DNA of 64,000 nt from Methanoculleus taiwanensis (GTDB lineage Archaea > Halobacteriota > Methanomicrobia > Methanomicrobiales > Methanoculleaceae): contig NZ_LHQS01000003.1 in NCBI RefSeq assembly GCF_004102725.1, positions 245,889-309,888 on the forward strand. The letters run 5' to 3'. Every line of letters starts with the position of its first letter. The first letter of the stretch is position 1. Position numbers and translations under genes: made by a program. This document shows, in pieces, positions 9,324-17,633 of this stretch. The notes beneath the pieces were generated by a model that saw only the letters and a list, made by a program, of their open reading frames with translations, did no database searches and was not told where the DNA came from.

Positions 9324-10430
9324 ATGACGACACGACGATACGCCCGACGGGTTCTCGGGGTCGAGGCGTCGGGGATACGAAAACTCTTCGACGCGGGAGG
9401 GCCTGACGCGATCAATCTCGGCATCGGCCAGCCCGACTTCGATACGCCCGACCATATCAAGGAGGCGGCGATCCGCTCGATCCGCGAGGGGAAGACAGGC
9501 TACACCGCAAACGCCGGTATAATCGAGCTCCGGGACGCCATCTGCGAGAAACTGCAGCGGGAGAATACCCTCCCCTATACCCCGGAGCATATCATCGTCA
9601 CGGCGGGCGGGAGCGAGGCGCTGCACCTCGTGATGCAGACGCTCGTCGATACCGGCGATCGTGTCCTCTTCGCCGACCCCGGGTTCGTCGCCTACCCGAC
9701 ACTCGCAACCCTTGCCGGCGGGCGCCCAGAGGGGCTGGCGCTCGATGCGACGCTGCATATCGACGTCGAGGCGGCGAAAGAGCAGATGGACGGCGCACGC
9801 CTCTTCATCCTGAACACCCCCGCAAACCCCACGGGAATGGTCGAGAGCGAAGCGTCCATCCGGGCGCTCGTCGAGTACGCGAACGACCGGGGCGTCACCG
9901 TCGTGAGCGACGAGGTTTACGAACATTTCACCTACGAAAAAGAGCACTGCAGTGCCGCCCGCTACGGCGAGGACGTCATCACCATCAACGCCGCGAGCAA
10001 GACCTACGCCATGACCGGGTGGCGGGTAGGGTTCCTTGCAGGGCCTACCGAATACGTCGACCAGTGCATGAAAGTGCACCAGTACTGCCAGGCCTGCGCC
10101 ACCGCCGCCTCTCAGTACGCCGCCCTCGCCGCGTATACCGGCGACCAGACGCCGGTCGCAGCAATGCGGGACGAGTACCGCGCCCGCCGGGACATCCTCT
10201 ACGACGGGTTGACCGGTATCGGACTCGAGTTCCCGCGCCCCGAAGGCGCGTTTTATATGTTCGTCCCGATGGGGCGAACGCTTATACAACAGGCGATCGA
10301 GAAGGGAGTGGTCATCGTCCCGGGCGAGGCGTTCGGTCGGAACGCTGCAGGCTACGCCCGTTTCAGTTATGCAACCTCGCGGGAGAACCTCGTGCGGGCG
10401 GTCGAGAGACTGGAAAGACTCATGGAGTGA
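9324..10430 (+). CDS. PLP-dependent class I/II aminotransferase
   Basis: 368 aa, fold type I. Signatures: NLGIGQPDFDTP (about 31), YTANAGIIELRDAI (about 65), TAGGSEALHLVMQTL (about 92), NTPANPTGM (about 160), VVSDEVYEHF (about 195) and the PLP-binding lysine in NAASKTYAMTGWRVGF (about 225). This set places it near the archaeal aspartate/aromatic aminotransferases; the amino donor cannot be told from sequence. It begins 21 bp after hxlB and ends 6 bp before the M42 peptidase, so the three are probably co-transcribed. Confidence 0.9.
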   Translation: MTTRRYARRVLGVEASGIRKLFDAGGPDAINLGIGQPDFDTPDHIKEAAIRSIREGKTGYTANAGIIELRDAICEKLQRENTLPYTPEHIIVTAGGSEALHLVMQTLVDTGDRVLFADPGFVAYPTLATLAGGRPEGLALDATLHIDVEAAKEQMDGARLFILNTPANPTGMVESEASIRALVEYANDRGVTVVSDEVYEHFTYEKEHCSAARYGEDVITINAASKTYAMTGWRVGFLAGPTEYVDQCMKVHQYCQACATAASQYAALAAYTGDQTPVAAMRDEYRARRDILYDGLTGIGLEFPRPEGAFYMFVPMGRTLIQQAIEKGVVIVPGEAFGRNAAGYARFSYATSRENLVRAVERLERLME

Positions 10431-10436
10431 AAAATA

Positions 10437-11474
10437 ATGGTAAAAGAACTACTGCGAACGCTCTCCGATGCACACGGTCTGACGAGCAGCGAAGGGAACA
10501 TCAGGGAGATCGTCAGAAAAGAACTCGCCGGGCACGTCGACGAGATCCGCGAAGATACCATGGGCAACCTGATCGCCGTCAAACGCGGCGGGGATTTCTC
10601 GATCATGGTCGCCGCCCACATGGACGAGATCGGCCTGATGGTGCAGTATATCGATGACAAAGGGTTCATCCGGGTCGTCCCGCTCGGCGGCTGGTTCGGA
10701 CCTGTCCTCTATACCCAGCGCGTCGTGCTGCACGGTGCGAAGGGCCCGGTCCGCGGCGTCATCGGGGCGAAACCCCCGCACAAGATGAAGGACGAGGAGC
10801 GGAAGAAGGAGATCAAGATCGAGGATATGTTCATCGATATAGGTGCGGCGAGTGCCGACGAGGTGGCAGCGCTCGGCATCGAGATCGGAACGCCCATCAC
10901 CATCGACCGCGAGTTTGCCGACCTTGCAGGGAACCGGGTGACAGGTAAAGCGCTCGACAACCGCGTCGGCGTCGCGATGCTGATCCGGACGCTCCAGCAG
11001 GCAAAGTCCCCGCATACCATCTACGGCGTCTTCACCGTCCAGGAGGAGATCGGCCTGAAAGGCGCGAAGGTCAGCGCATATTCGCTGAACCCCGACTGCG
11101 CCATCGCAACCGACGTCACCATCCCCGGCGACCACCCGGGTATCGAGAAGCGTGACGCGAGCGTCGAGATGGGCAAAGGCCCGGTACTCGTCATCGTCAG
11201 CGCCAGCGGACGCGGGCTGATGGCCGATCCCAGGATGACCGCATGGCTCCGGGAGACCGGCAAGAAGAACGATATACCCGTGCAGATCGAGGTGGGGACA
11301 GGCGGAAACACCGACGCGACCATCATTCACCTGGAGCGGGAGGGCATTCCAAGCATCCCCCTCTCCATCGCTGCGCGCTACATTCACTCCCCGGTCGAGG
11401 TCATCGACATGGCAGATCTCGAGGCAGGCATCAGGCTGCTCGTCGAGGCGCTGAAGACCCGCCCTGCTCTCTAA
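10437..11474 (+). CDS. M42-family (TET-type) metallo-aminopeptidase
   Basis: 345 aa, normal for TET aminopeptidases. Zinc ligands and catalytic residues are visible in AAHMDEIGLMV (His/Asp, about 60), KALDNRVGVAM (Asp, about 178), TVQEEIGLKGA (catalytic and ligand Glu, about 210), ATDVTIPGDHPG (Asp, about 232) and the C-terminal YIHSPVEVID (His, about 318). These enzymes form dodecameric tetrahedral shells that trim short peptides in the cytoplasm after proteasomal degradation. A run of seven T's follows the stop (11475-11481), consistent with transcription ending here. Confidence 0.93.
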   Translation: MVKELLRTLSDAHGLTSSEGNIREIVRKELAGHVDEIREDTMGNLIAVKRGGDFSIMVAAHMDEIGLMVQYIDDKGFIRVVPLGGWFGPVLYTQRVVLHGAKGPVRGVIGAKPPHKMKDEERKKEIKIEDMFIDIGAASADEVAALGIEIGTPITIDREFADLAGNRVTGKALDNRVGVAMLIRTLQQAKSPHTIYGVFTVQEEIGLKGAKVSAYSLNPDCAIATDVTIPGDHPGIEKRDASVEMGKGPVLVIVSASGRGLMADPRMTAWLRETGKKNDIPVQIEVGTGGNTDATIIHLEREGIPSIPLSIAARYIHSPVEVIDMADLEAGIRLLVEALKTRPAL

Positions 11475-11503
11475 TTTTTTTGCTGCCTGCAAGCGGGCAT
11501 ACA

Positions 11504-11513
11504 GTTTATATAT
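11504..11513 (+). promoter_or_regulatory. TATA box for the YetF-like membrane protein
   Basis: TTTATATATT lies about 65-70 bp before the ATG at 11577, with a predicted start near 11535 and so a leader of about 40 nt. It follows the T-run after the M42 gene, supporting a separate transcript. Confidence 0.55.
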
Positions 11514-11576
11514 TCCAGGGAAAGTAGGGTTCCCTCCGTACGGCGGGCGCACGATACGGATACGGGGGGGCGGCAT

Positions 11577-12110
11577 ATGACCTGGATCGAGGATATTGTC
11601 ATCGGAAATCTCTTCGACTACGCGAGACTGCTCATCGTCGGCATCTTAGCCTACCTTGCTCTGGTGATCATTCTCCGCATCTCAGGTAAACGGACGCTCG
11701 CCGCGATGAACGCCTTCGACTTCATCGTCACCGTCGCCATCGGTTCGACCCTTGCAGCGGTCATTACGTCCACGACCGTATCGCTGCTCGAGGGAATCCT
11801 CGCACTCTTCATCCTCGTCGGCCTCCAGTACGTCGTCACCTGGTCATCGGTCAGATTTAATCTCGTCGAACGGATGGTCAAATCCGAACCGCGCCTCCTC
11901 TACTACGGGGGCGAACTGCTCCGGGACGCCATGAAGGCGGAACGGATCACCGAGGCGGAGATAGAGCAGGCGCTCAGGGCGCACGGGACAGACAGCCTTG
12001 CGAGCGTGCACGCGATCGTCCTCGAGACGAACGGGAACATATCGGTTCTCCCAGAGAGCGACAAAGGAAAGGTAACCTCACTCTCGAACGTCGTCGGACC
12101 GAGGCCATAG
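11577..12110 (+). CDS. YetF/DUF421-family membrane protein
   Basis: 177 aa. Two or three N-terminal helices (LLIVGILAYLALVIILRISGK, about 18-38; VAIGSTLAAVITSTTVSLLEGILALFILVGLQYVV, about 54-88) are followed by a soluble domain. The hallmark DUF421 sequences are GKRTLAAMNAFDFIVTVAIGS and, in the soluble part, EPRLLYYGGELLRDAMKAERITEAEIEQALRAHG. The family is widespread in Bacillus and in archaea; no enzymatic activity is established. It stands alone with its own promoter. Confidence 0.85.
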   Translation: MTWIEDIVIGNLFDYARLLIVGILAYLALVIILRISGKRTLAAMNAFDFIVTVAIGSTLAAVITSTTVSLLEGILALFILVGLQYVVTWSSVRFNLVERMVKSEPRLLYYGGELLRDAMKAERITEAEIEQALRAHGTDSLASVHAIVLETNGNISVLPESDKGKVTSLSNVVGPRP

Positions 12111-12207
12111 ACGGGCATAGGGCTTCCCACCGTTCTGAGCGGGAGGATTTCATCGCCTGGAATTGCACGGCAATCCGCAAGAGGCACAAGACTACTGAAA
12201 AGAACGG

Positions 12208-12350
12208 TGCCCGAGAGAGAAATGCATACCCTAGGTGCATTCCGGACTGCGGTGAGATGTCTTTGTCATGCATAAGTCTTGTACCGACTCGACTTATGCA
12301 TTCACCTCACCACGGCGATGCACCTTCAGGTGTGATCCCCCTCTCAGGCA
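12208..12350 (-). ncRNA. Candidate structured small RNA, copy 1 (143 nt)
   Basis: On the minus strand the RNA would start at 12350 with TGCCTGAGA and end with TCTCGGGCA, which pair as a 9-bp terminal helix (P1, one U-G). Inside are P2 (AGGTGCAT/ATGCACCT, 12318-12325 with 12233-12240), an 11-position P3, and P4, which closes on the loop GAGTCGGTACAA through TGCATAAGTC/GACTTATGCA (12269-12278 with 12291-12300). A TATA box (12371-12380) lies at the right distance for a start at about 12350. Copy 2 has the same helices with different bases. I do not recognise a known RNA family. Confidence 0.6.
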
Positions 12351-12370
12351 AACACTCCCATAGTCTCTAT

Positions 12371-12380
12371 ACTATATAAT
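12371..12380 (-). promoter_or_regulatory. TATA box for small RNA copy 1
   Basis: Minus-strand ATTATATAGT, centred about 25 nt before 12350, the first base of the conserved terminal helix of the RNA. Confidence 0.5.
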
Positions 12381-12686
12381 GATTTTTCAACAATTGCCAC
12401 AGCCAATACAACCAGGCATGACCAGGCCGCCCCTCACCCATCCGCGGCAGATCTGTGCAGAAACGATCGTTCCCACAGGGAGAGAACGCAAGGACGGTGA
12501 CAGGCGTCAGCAGCCAACCGGCATGGCGGCAGACCGTCAAGAGGCTCGCCACAGAAGGCGGGTATCCTAATAATCCCCCCTGTAATCTGCGATGCGGGAT
12601 TCAGGCGATTAAAAAGAACCGCGGCCTATGAGACAGCCCATCGACAGTGCCCCGGCAGAGTGCCGCACCATAACATAAGAAGAGGG

Positions 12687-12827
12687 TGCCCGAGAAATGA
12701 ATGCATACCAGAGGATGTATCCCGGATCAGGATATCGTGTCTTTGTCATTTACAGGCTTATACCGTCTCGACCTGTAAATTCACGGTATCCCGACGATGT
12801 ATCCCGGTCTGATCCTTTTCTCAGGCA
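12687..12827 (-). ncRNA. Candidate structured small RNA, copy 2 (141 nt)
   Basis: Same architecture as the copy at 12208-12350: terminal helix TGCCTGAGA/TCTCGGGCA (12819-12827 with 12687-12695), P3 GGATACCGTG/CACGATATCC (12782-12791 with 12730-12739, one A-C mismatch), and P4 ATTTACAGG/CCTGTAAAT (12748-12756 with 12772-12780) closing a loop almost identical to copy 1 (TCGAGACGGTATAAG). Single-stranded GACAAAGA and GGTATGCATT are also conserved. P4 differs from copy 1 at four positions, all compensated, and P3 at four more. A minus-strand TATA box lies at 12851-12860. In this copy P2 is weakened, and GGATCAG/CTGATCC could form instead. Confidence 0.6.
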
Positions 12828-12850
12828 GACACCCACAGGACGGCAGAACA

Positions 12851-12860
12851 CATATACTTT
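12851..12860 (-). promoter_or_regulatory. TATA box for small RNA copy 2
   Basis: Minus-strand AAAAGTATATGTG, centred about 27 nt before 12827, where the terminal helix of the RNA begins. The spacing matches copy 1 to within two bases. It is also downstream of the minus-strand ferredoxin gene, so it does not serve that gene. Confidence 0.5.
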
Positions 12861-12918
12861 TGTTGGCCATAACCTTGACAATTCCCTGCAAGCGGCACGG
12901 TGCCGTCCAGCAGCCCGA

Positions 12919-13146
12919 TCAATCCTCGACGAATATCACCGTCACCGGACACTGATCGGCGGCCTCACGGACACAATCCTCCTGCGATGCAGGTGCGTCC
13001 CCTTCTGCTGGGTCGTCCCCGAGCCGATACGGCTTGGTTACCTGGCTGAGCTCGTCGTTCGGATTCTGCTCAAAGAAATCGGGGCAGAGCAGCCAGCAGG
13101 CCTCGCAGCTGATACAGCCTTCCCGGTCGATCGTAACTTTCACCAT
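12919..13146 (-). CDS. Single-cluster [4Fe-4S] ferredoxin
   Basis: 75 aa. The cluster ligands are in ISCEACWLLCPDFF (CxxCxxxCP, residues about 11-18) and the distal CP (ADQCPVTVI, about 65); a second Cys (EDCVREA) lies shortly before. A 35-residue acidic insert separates the two halves, as in the Fer4_13-type ferredoxins of methanogens and halophiles with one cluster. It is a small cytoplasmic electron carrier with no redox partner next to it. GGAGG sits upstream of the ATG (around 13156). Confidence 0.88.
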   Translation of the reverse strand: MVKVTIDREGCISCEACWLLCPDFFEQNPNDELSQVTKPYRLGDDPAEGDAPASQEDCVREAADQCPVTVIFVED

Positions 13147-13286
13147 TGTTTCAGTCCTCCATGGTCATCCATCGTCAGGACACTCATCCCAGTTAAACGT
13201 AGCGCATCCCGCGAGGCACCCTGACCCCCCGGCACGGTTTGAAAATGCTTAACCGGAACCGTTCCGATACCGTACTCGGGAAAGAG

Positions 13287-14588
13287 ATGGATATACACTG
13301 TGAACGAAGAGACGGCGTCCTGATCGCCACCCTCACGGGAAGACTCGACGGATTCGGCGCCGGCCGCCTATCGGAGGGTATCGCCGCAGCCCTGCAGGAC
13401 GATGACCGTGCAATCGTCCTCGACTGCAGCGCCATGACCTACCTCAGCAGCGGAGGAATTCGCGTATTCATCGCTCTGCGGAAACGGATGAAAGAGCGCA
13501 GCGGCTCCGTCGCCCTTGCAGGAGTCGGCGACTACCCGCGAAAAGTCCTCGAGATGGCGGGAGTCCATACCATCCTCTTGATCTATCCGACGCGGCAGGA
13601 AGCGGTCGCCGCATCTTCCGCCCCGGGAGCGAGCCTCTCCGTCCTGCAGGAGATAGAGCGACCTTCGGCGGTGCAGAGCGGCGTGCGCTACTCGATAGAA
13701 CCCGTATCCCGGAAGAAGAGCGCACTCCGCGTCGTCGGGAGCCTTGAGAACGTACTCTATGCACGGCTCGGAGAGGAGGATATCCGCACCCTCCGCTTCT
13801 CCGACACCGGCTACGCTCTCGGCCTCGGGGCGCTCGGGGAGGATCTCTCCGATGCATTCTCCCTCCTCGGCGAGATGGTGTCCCTGCACGGCGCGATGGT
13901 CTGGCTGCCCACCGACGGCAATAACACACCGGATTTTTTCGCACCGGTGAAGGATACGGGAGACGTCCGGATCTACTCGGGGTTCAATGTCGCCCTCGAC
14001 GGCCCGTTCGCCGAGATAATCACCATAGAGACCGGAAGCGAAGACGGGATCACCCTTGCGGACCTCTACCGGCTGATCTTCAGCCTCGCTGAAGAGCGAA
14101 GGCTGGAACATGCCGGCGTCGTGGCCGTTGCCATGTGGTCGGTGGTCGCCGGGGTCTGCAGCTCCGGGGTGAAGCACGCCCCCGTCCGGAGGTGCGCCCC
14201 CGCGGACGGTTCGTCGATTATGGATCCGCAGAATATCGAAGAGTGGCTCGCAATCGATGAAGAGCCGAAGTACCGCGGGGATACGATGGTCAGTTTCGGC
14301 ATCGGCGTCAACCGTACCGGCGACCTCTCTTCCTTCGACCCCGGGTGCATCGCGTCGCTCTCCTATCGCCATCCGGCAAACCCCGGTGCCGAAGCGATGT
14401 ACCTGCATAACCACGGCGTCGTCTTCAGGAATGTTCCCTGGGACGGAACGCTCGATCTGGATACCCGTATCCGGTGGATCGTGAACGAGGGCGAGTTCGT
14501 CGATATGCGCCACCTTCTCGACAGCACCCGGATACGGCGAGCGAAACTCGGCGTGGCGTATATCACGGAGATCACGCGGGAACCCTGA
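13287..14588 (+). CDS. STAS-domain protein with a large C-terminal domain of unknown function
   Basis: 433 aa from the ATG at 13287; an in-frame TTG at 13239 would add 16 residues that lack STAS similarity. Residues 1-105 are a STAS (anti-anti-sigma) domain: ERRDGVLIATLTGRLDGFGA, DDDRAIVLDCSAMTYLSSGGIRVF and a final AGVHTILLIYPTRQEA. The serine of LSSGG is where SpoIIAA is phosphorylated. Residues about 125-430 form a globular domain (GYALGLGALGEDLSDAF; a late GVVFRNVPWDG) that I cannot place. No kinase or phosphatase partner lies nearby. A regulatory role is inferred only from the STAS part. Confidence 0.75.
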   Translation: MDIHCERRDGVLIATLTGRLDGFGAGRLSEGIAAALQDDDRAIVLDCSAMTYLSSGGIRVFIALRKRMKERSGSVALAGVGDYPRKVLEMAGVHTILLIYPTRQEAVAASSAPGASLSVLQEIERPSAVQSGVRYSIEPVSRKKSALRVVGSLENVLYARLGEEDIRTLRFSDTGYALGLGALGEDLSDAFSLLGEMVSLHGAMVWLPTDGNNTPDFFAPVKDTGDVRIYSGFNVALDGPFAEIITIETGSEDGITLADLYRLIFSLAEERRLEHAGVVAVAMWSVVAGVCSSGVKHAPVRRCAPADGSSIMDPQNIEEWLAIDEEPKYRGDTMVSFGIGVNRTGDLSSFDPGCIASLSYRHPANPGAEAMYLHNHGVVFRNVPWDGTLDLDTRIRWIVNEGEFVDMRHLLDSTRIRRAKLGVAYITEITREP

Positions 14589-14929
14589 CGGCTCTGCAAC
14601 CGCCTTTTTCAGAGTTCCGAGCCCTGAAGACCGTCACCTCTGCGGATGCCGGGAGGAGCCGGACGAATACACGTACTCTTTTTGTCGGAGGATCGTTCCT
14701 CGCAAACCCGAGCATTTCGGCGAACTCCATGGCTCCACCCGTGGCGCACCGCCATCGGTCGGCACGCTCTCCGGGAAGGCGGCTCAGATCCTCAACCCGG
14801 ATACTGATAACGGCAGTCTTGACCGCTCCTGCGGGCGAACGGTACCAGGAAAGAACCGGCAGTTCTCATTCATCGGGACACGATACAAAGAGCAGAAGGC
14901 TGTCGTAAGGAGATGAGAAAAATAAATGA
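14589..14929. other. Intergenic region before tRNA-Arg
   Basis: About 340 bp between the plus-strand STAS gene and the minus-strand tRNA. I find no supported gene or structured element. The short ORFs present have no start signals or recognisable sequence. Confidence 0.3.
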
Positions 14930-15001
14930 CGCCCCGGCCGGGACTTGAACCCGGGTCAAAAGCTCCGCAGGCTTCTAGGATATCCACTACCCTACCGGGA
15001 C
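14930..15001 (-). tRNA. tRNA-Arg (anticodon GCG)
   Basis: The minus strand folds as a 72-nt cloverleaf without encoded CCA. Acceptor GTCCCGG pairs with CCGGGGC (one U-G); the D arm starts GGGT with GG in the loop; the anticodon arm is GAAGC-CTGCGGA-GCTTT, giving GCG at positions 34-36; the T arm is CCGGG-TTCAAGT-CCCGG. Discriminator base is G, as expected for archaeal tRNA-Arg. It would read CGC/CGU. AT-rich boxes upstream (about 15028 and 15048) may be its promoter. Confidence 0.9.
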
Positions 15002-15193
15002 TTGAGGGCTGTTAGACCTGCCTAATAAGGTAGATCTTCCAGGGATAAAAAGCATTCCTCTCCGGGTGGAGCGCCCACACCCGGAGAACTGTTCGTTGCT
15101 TCACCAATGCTCCATGAATTGAGGAGATAGCCGGAGATGCGAGTGGATTCAGACGAGATCTTAAAAAAAGGCGACAGGGAACTGCAGCAGGAT

Positions 15194-15838
15194 CTACGGC
15201 GAACCTGCGCGCATCCTCACATCGACCTTGACCAGGTTGCCGGTCATCTCGATCAGGTACACGCCTGCCGTCCTCACCGTCACCTCTTTCCGGGCCTCGG
15301 TGCTGTACGTCTTTGCAAATCCATCCTGCAGAACGATCGCTCCGCTCCCCTGGTCGCGAACCGTCACGGTAAACCAGGCCTGATTATTGATGTTGGTCAC
15401 GGTCACGGTCTCTTCCTTCTGCGAACCGTACTGGCTGGTGACGGTCTTCGTCCGGGTGACCATATCGGGTGTCACCGCAAACGCAATCACAAGCGGCGGT
15501 GACGAGAGGTTGTAGACGAATGCGTCAGTCGTGTAGTTGTACCGTGCCGTGGCATTGTATATCTCAAGATACGTGCTATTTCCCTGACCCGCCTCGGGCG
15601 GTGCCCGGTACGTCGGTTGCGCAAGACCGCTGCCGCCCGCGGTGGTCGGGTAAGGCGTCGCCTGCGTGACGTACGTATGGGTGGGCGTAACCGACGATGT
15701 ACCCGAACTGCCGCTCCCCGACGACGACGCTGCCGACCAGAAGGAGGACTCTTCCGGCGGGAGATCAGCACACCCCGCCGATGCGAGCGCCAGAATCAGG
15801 ATGGCTACGAAAAATACCCCGCTGATTACCCTTTCCAT
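15194..15838 (-). CDS. Lipoprotein with Ser/Thr-rich linker, function unknown
   Basis: 214 aa from the ATG at 15838. Residues 1-22 are a signal peptide ending in a lipobox (LALASAGC, Cys about 23), so the protein is probably lipid-anchored outside the cell. A Ser/Gly/Thr linker (about 35-75) leads to a compact beta-rich domain: LEIYNATARYNYTTDAFVYNL, PPLVIAFAVTPDMV, TVTNINNQAWFTVTVRDQGSG and AGVYLIEMTGNLVKVDV, resembling an immunoglobulin-like fold. Several N-x-S/T sequons are present. The TATA box (GCATAAATAC, 15861-15870) implies an almost leaderless mRNA. Confidence 0.75.
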   Translation of the reverse strand: MERVISGVFFVAILILALASAGCADLPPEESSFWSAASSSGSGSSGTSSVTPTHTYVTQATPYPTTAGGSGLAQPTYRAPPEAGQGNSTYLEIYNATARYNYTTDAFVYNLSSPPLVIAFAVTPDMVTRTKTVTSQYGSQKEETVTVTNINNQAWFTVTVRDQGSGAIVLQDGFAKTYSTEARKEVTVRTAGVYLIEMTGNLVKVDVRMRAGSP

Positions 15839-15860
15839 GGAGTAGGAGTTGCACAATCGA

Positions 15861-15870
15861 GTATTTATGC
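15861..15870 (-). promoter_or_regulatory. TATA box for the lipoprotein gene
   Basis: Minus-strand GCATAAATAC about 25 nt before position 15840, giving a start within a few bases of the ATG at 15838. No Shine-Dalgarno sequence precedes that ATG, consistent with leaderless translation. Confidence 0.5.
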
Positions 15871-16088
15871 TTTTACTCTCGGAAAATCGGGGAAATAAAG
15901 AGACGGCGGCATACCTGCACCGTTCAACGGCATGCACGTTCATGAAACAGAACCCCCGCACCCGAAGGGTTGCGGGAAATAATGTTTCGAGGGGAGATAC
16001 GGCCGCAGCTCCGGGCCGGCAGGGTCGCAGAGGCAAACCGGCCTGATGCCGCCCAGCAACCATTATCTGCGCCCGCACCATAGATTTA

Positions 16089-17618
16089 ATGATTCTCATG
16101 AAGAAGAAGCAGGGGAGAGAGAAAAAAGAAAAGCCGTCTTCGTCGAACGTATTCTGTGACACAACACCCGGCGACGGAACTGCGATGGAGGAGACCTCGC
16201 TCCCCGGACGGATACTGACGCTCGCGAAGACCTGCCCGTACATGCAGATGCTCGCCGTCCTTACCGCCGTCGGGCTGCTCTTACGGTTATACAACCTCGG
16301 CTACAACTCCCTCTGGCTCGACGAGGCGTCGACGCTCTACTTTGCCCGCCAGTCACTTGCAGGCATCTGGGCGAGCACGGCAGGAGGCGAGTTCAACCCG
16401 CCCCTCTTCTACTGGATGGAGCATATCATGCTCGTCTTCGGAAACAGCGAGTTCATCCTCCGCCTTCTCCCCGCACTCCTCGGCGTACTGACGATACCGG
16501 TCTTTTACTTCGTCGGAGCGACGTTCCGGGATAAGAATACCGGCATCATTGCGGCGGCGCTCCTGACTTTCGCTCCGTTCCACATCACGTACTCCCAGGA
16601 GGCGCGTGCGTATGCACCGATGCTCTTCTTCTTCGCGCTCTCCCTCCCCTTCTACTTCAAGGCACTCCGGACGAACGACCTATCTTCCTGGATACTCTTC
16701 GGCATCCTCTCGTCCCTTGCCTTCTGGACACACTTCTACGCCTTCGTCCCGGTCGGCATTCTCCTGCTCTTCGGACTCGCCGCTCAGGCGGGAGAACTCA
16801 AGAAAGACCTCGGACAAATGAAAAACCTGATCATCGGCGGGCTGGCATTCGTCCTCGCCAGCCTCCCCCTCATCATCGTCACCGCAGGCCTCTTCGTGGA
16901 ACGGACGGCGGCCGCCCCGACCTACGGCATCCAGAGCCTCCCCATCATCTACGAAACGGTGCGGCAGGTCTCGGGGTACAACGAGTTCGTCATGATCCTG
17001 TTCCTGGTGCTCTTCGTCGTCGGCACCGCTTTTGTCTGGAGAGACAACAAACAGGGAGCACTGCTCCTCATTACCATGATGGTTCTCCCGCTGATCGTCA
17101 GCCTTCTGCTCTCGACGAGCATGCCGATGCTTCCGCGCTATCTCATCTACCTCCTGCCGTTCTACTTCGTCGGGATCGCCGCATCGTACCAGGCTCTCTT
17201 CACGGTATTCCCGGGGAAAAAAGCCATCTACCTCTTTATCGTGGTCATCATGCTGCTGAGCGTGCCGTTCCTTGCCTCGTACTATACCGAGTACCAGAAG
17301 AACGACTGGCGAGGCTTTTCGGCAGCCCTCGGAGAGAACACGGCGGCCGGGGACGTCGTCGTCGTGATGCCCGGCTATATGCACCAGCCACTCAACTACT
17401 ACTACGACAATACAACGGACAGCACTATCGAGTACGGGGCCACAACCTCCCAGGATCTTATATCGATACAGGACAGGCACGCTAATACCCGGACATTCTA
17501 TGTCGTGACCGGCGATCTCAATGCCGCAAACCCGAACGGAGACGCCCTTGCCTGGCTTCAGCAGAACACCAGGTATGCAGGACAGAATATGGGGATATAC
17601 CTCTTCGTATCGCCGTAA
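16089..17618 (+). CDS. GT39/ArnT-like membrane glycosyltransferase
   Basis: 509 aa. A 50-residue charged N-terminus is followed by about a dozen hydrophobic helices. The first extracytoplasmic loop has the catalytic-type motif SLWLDEASTLYFA (about 76) and FNPPLFYWMEH (about 98), typical of the GT-C fold enzymes that use polyprenyl-phosphate sugars (PMT/ArnT/GT39). A soluble C-terminal part (about 405-509) includes DWRGFSAALGENTAAGDVVVVMPGYMHQPLNYYY. The start could also be the ATG at 16098. It ends 15 bp before a GT2-GtrA gene that could supply dolichyl-phosphate sugar, so the pair probably modifies surface proteins or lipids. Confidence 0.87.
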   Translation: MILMKKKQGREKKEKPSSSNVFCDTTPGDGTAMEETSLPGRILTLAKTCPYMQMLAVLTAVGLLLRLYNLGYNSLWLDEASTLYFARQSLAGIWASTAGGEFNPPLFYWMEHIMLVFGNSEFILRLLPALLGVLTIPVFYFVGATFRDKNTGIIAAALLTFAPFHITYSQEARAYAPMLFFFALSLPFYFKALRTNDLSSWILFGILSSLAFWTHFYAFVPVGILLLFGLAAQAGELKKDLGQMKNLIIGGLAFVLASLPLIIVTAGLFVERTAAAPTYGIQSLPIIYETVRQVSGYNEFVMILFLVLFVVGTAFVWRDNKQGALLLITMMVLPLIVSLLLSTSMPMLPRYLIYLLPFYFVGIAASYQALFTVFPGKKAIYLFIVVIMLLSVPFLASYYTEYQKNDWRGFSAALGENTAAGDVVVVMPGYMHQPLNYYYDNTTDSTIEYGATTSQDLISIQDRHANTRTFYVVTGDLNAANPNGDALAWLQQNTRYAGQNMGIYLFVSP

Positions 17619-17633
17619 ACGAGGAGACGGAAT

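Noticed and set aside
9045-10289. 414-codon minus-strand frame over the SIS and aminotransferase genes
   Set aside because: Antisense shadow in high-GC coding DNA; the plus-strand genes have full catalytic motifs.
12208-12350. Resemblance of the RNA element to 5S rRNA (UGCCUG terminal helix) or to the CUGAGA motif of TPP riboswitches
   Set aside because: The internal helices and the conserved CCGAAC of 5S rRNA, and the second TPP motif, are absent. No gene lies directly downstream on either strand in riboswitch position.
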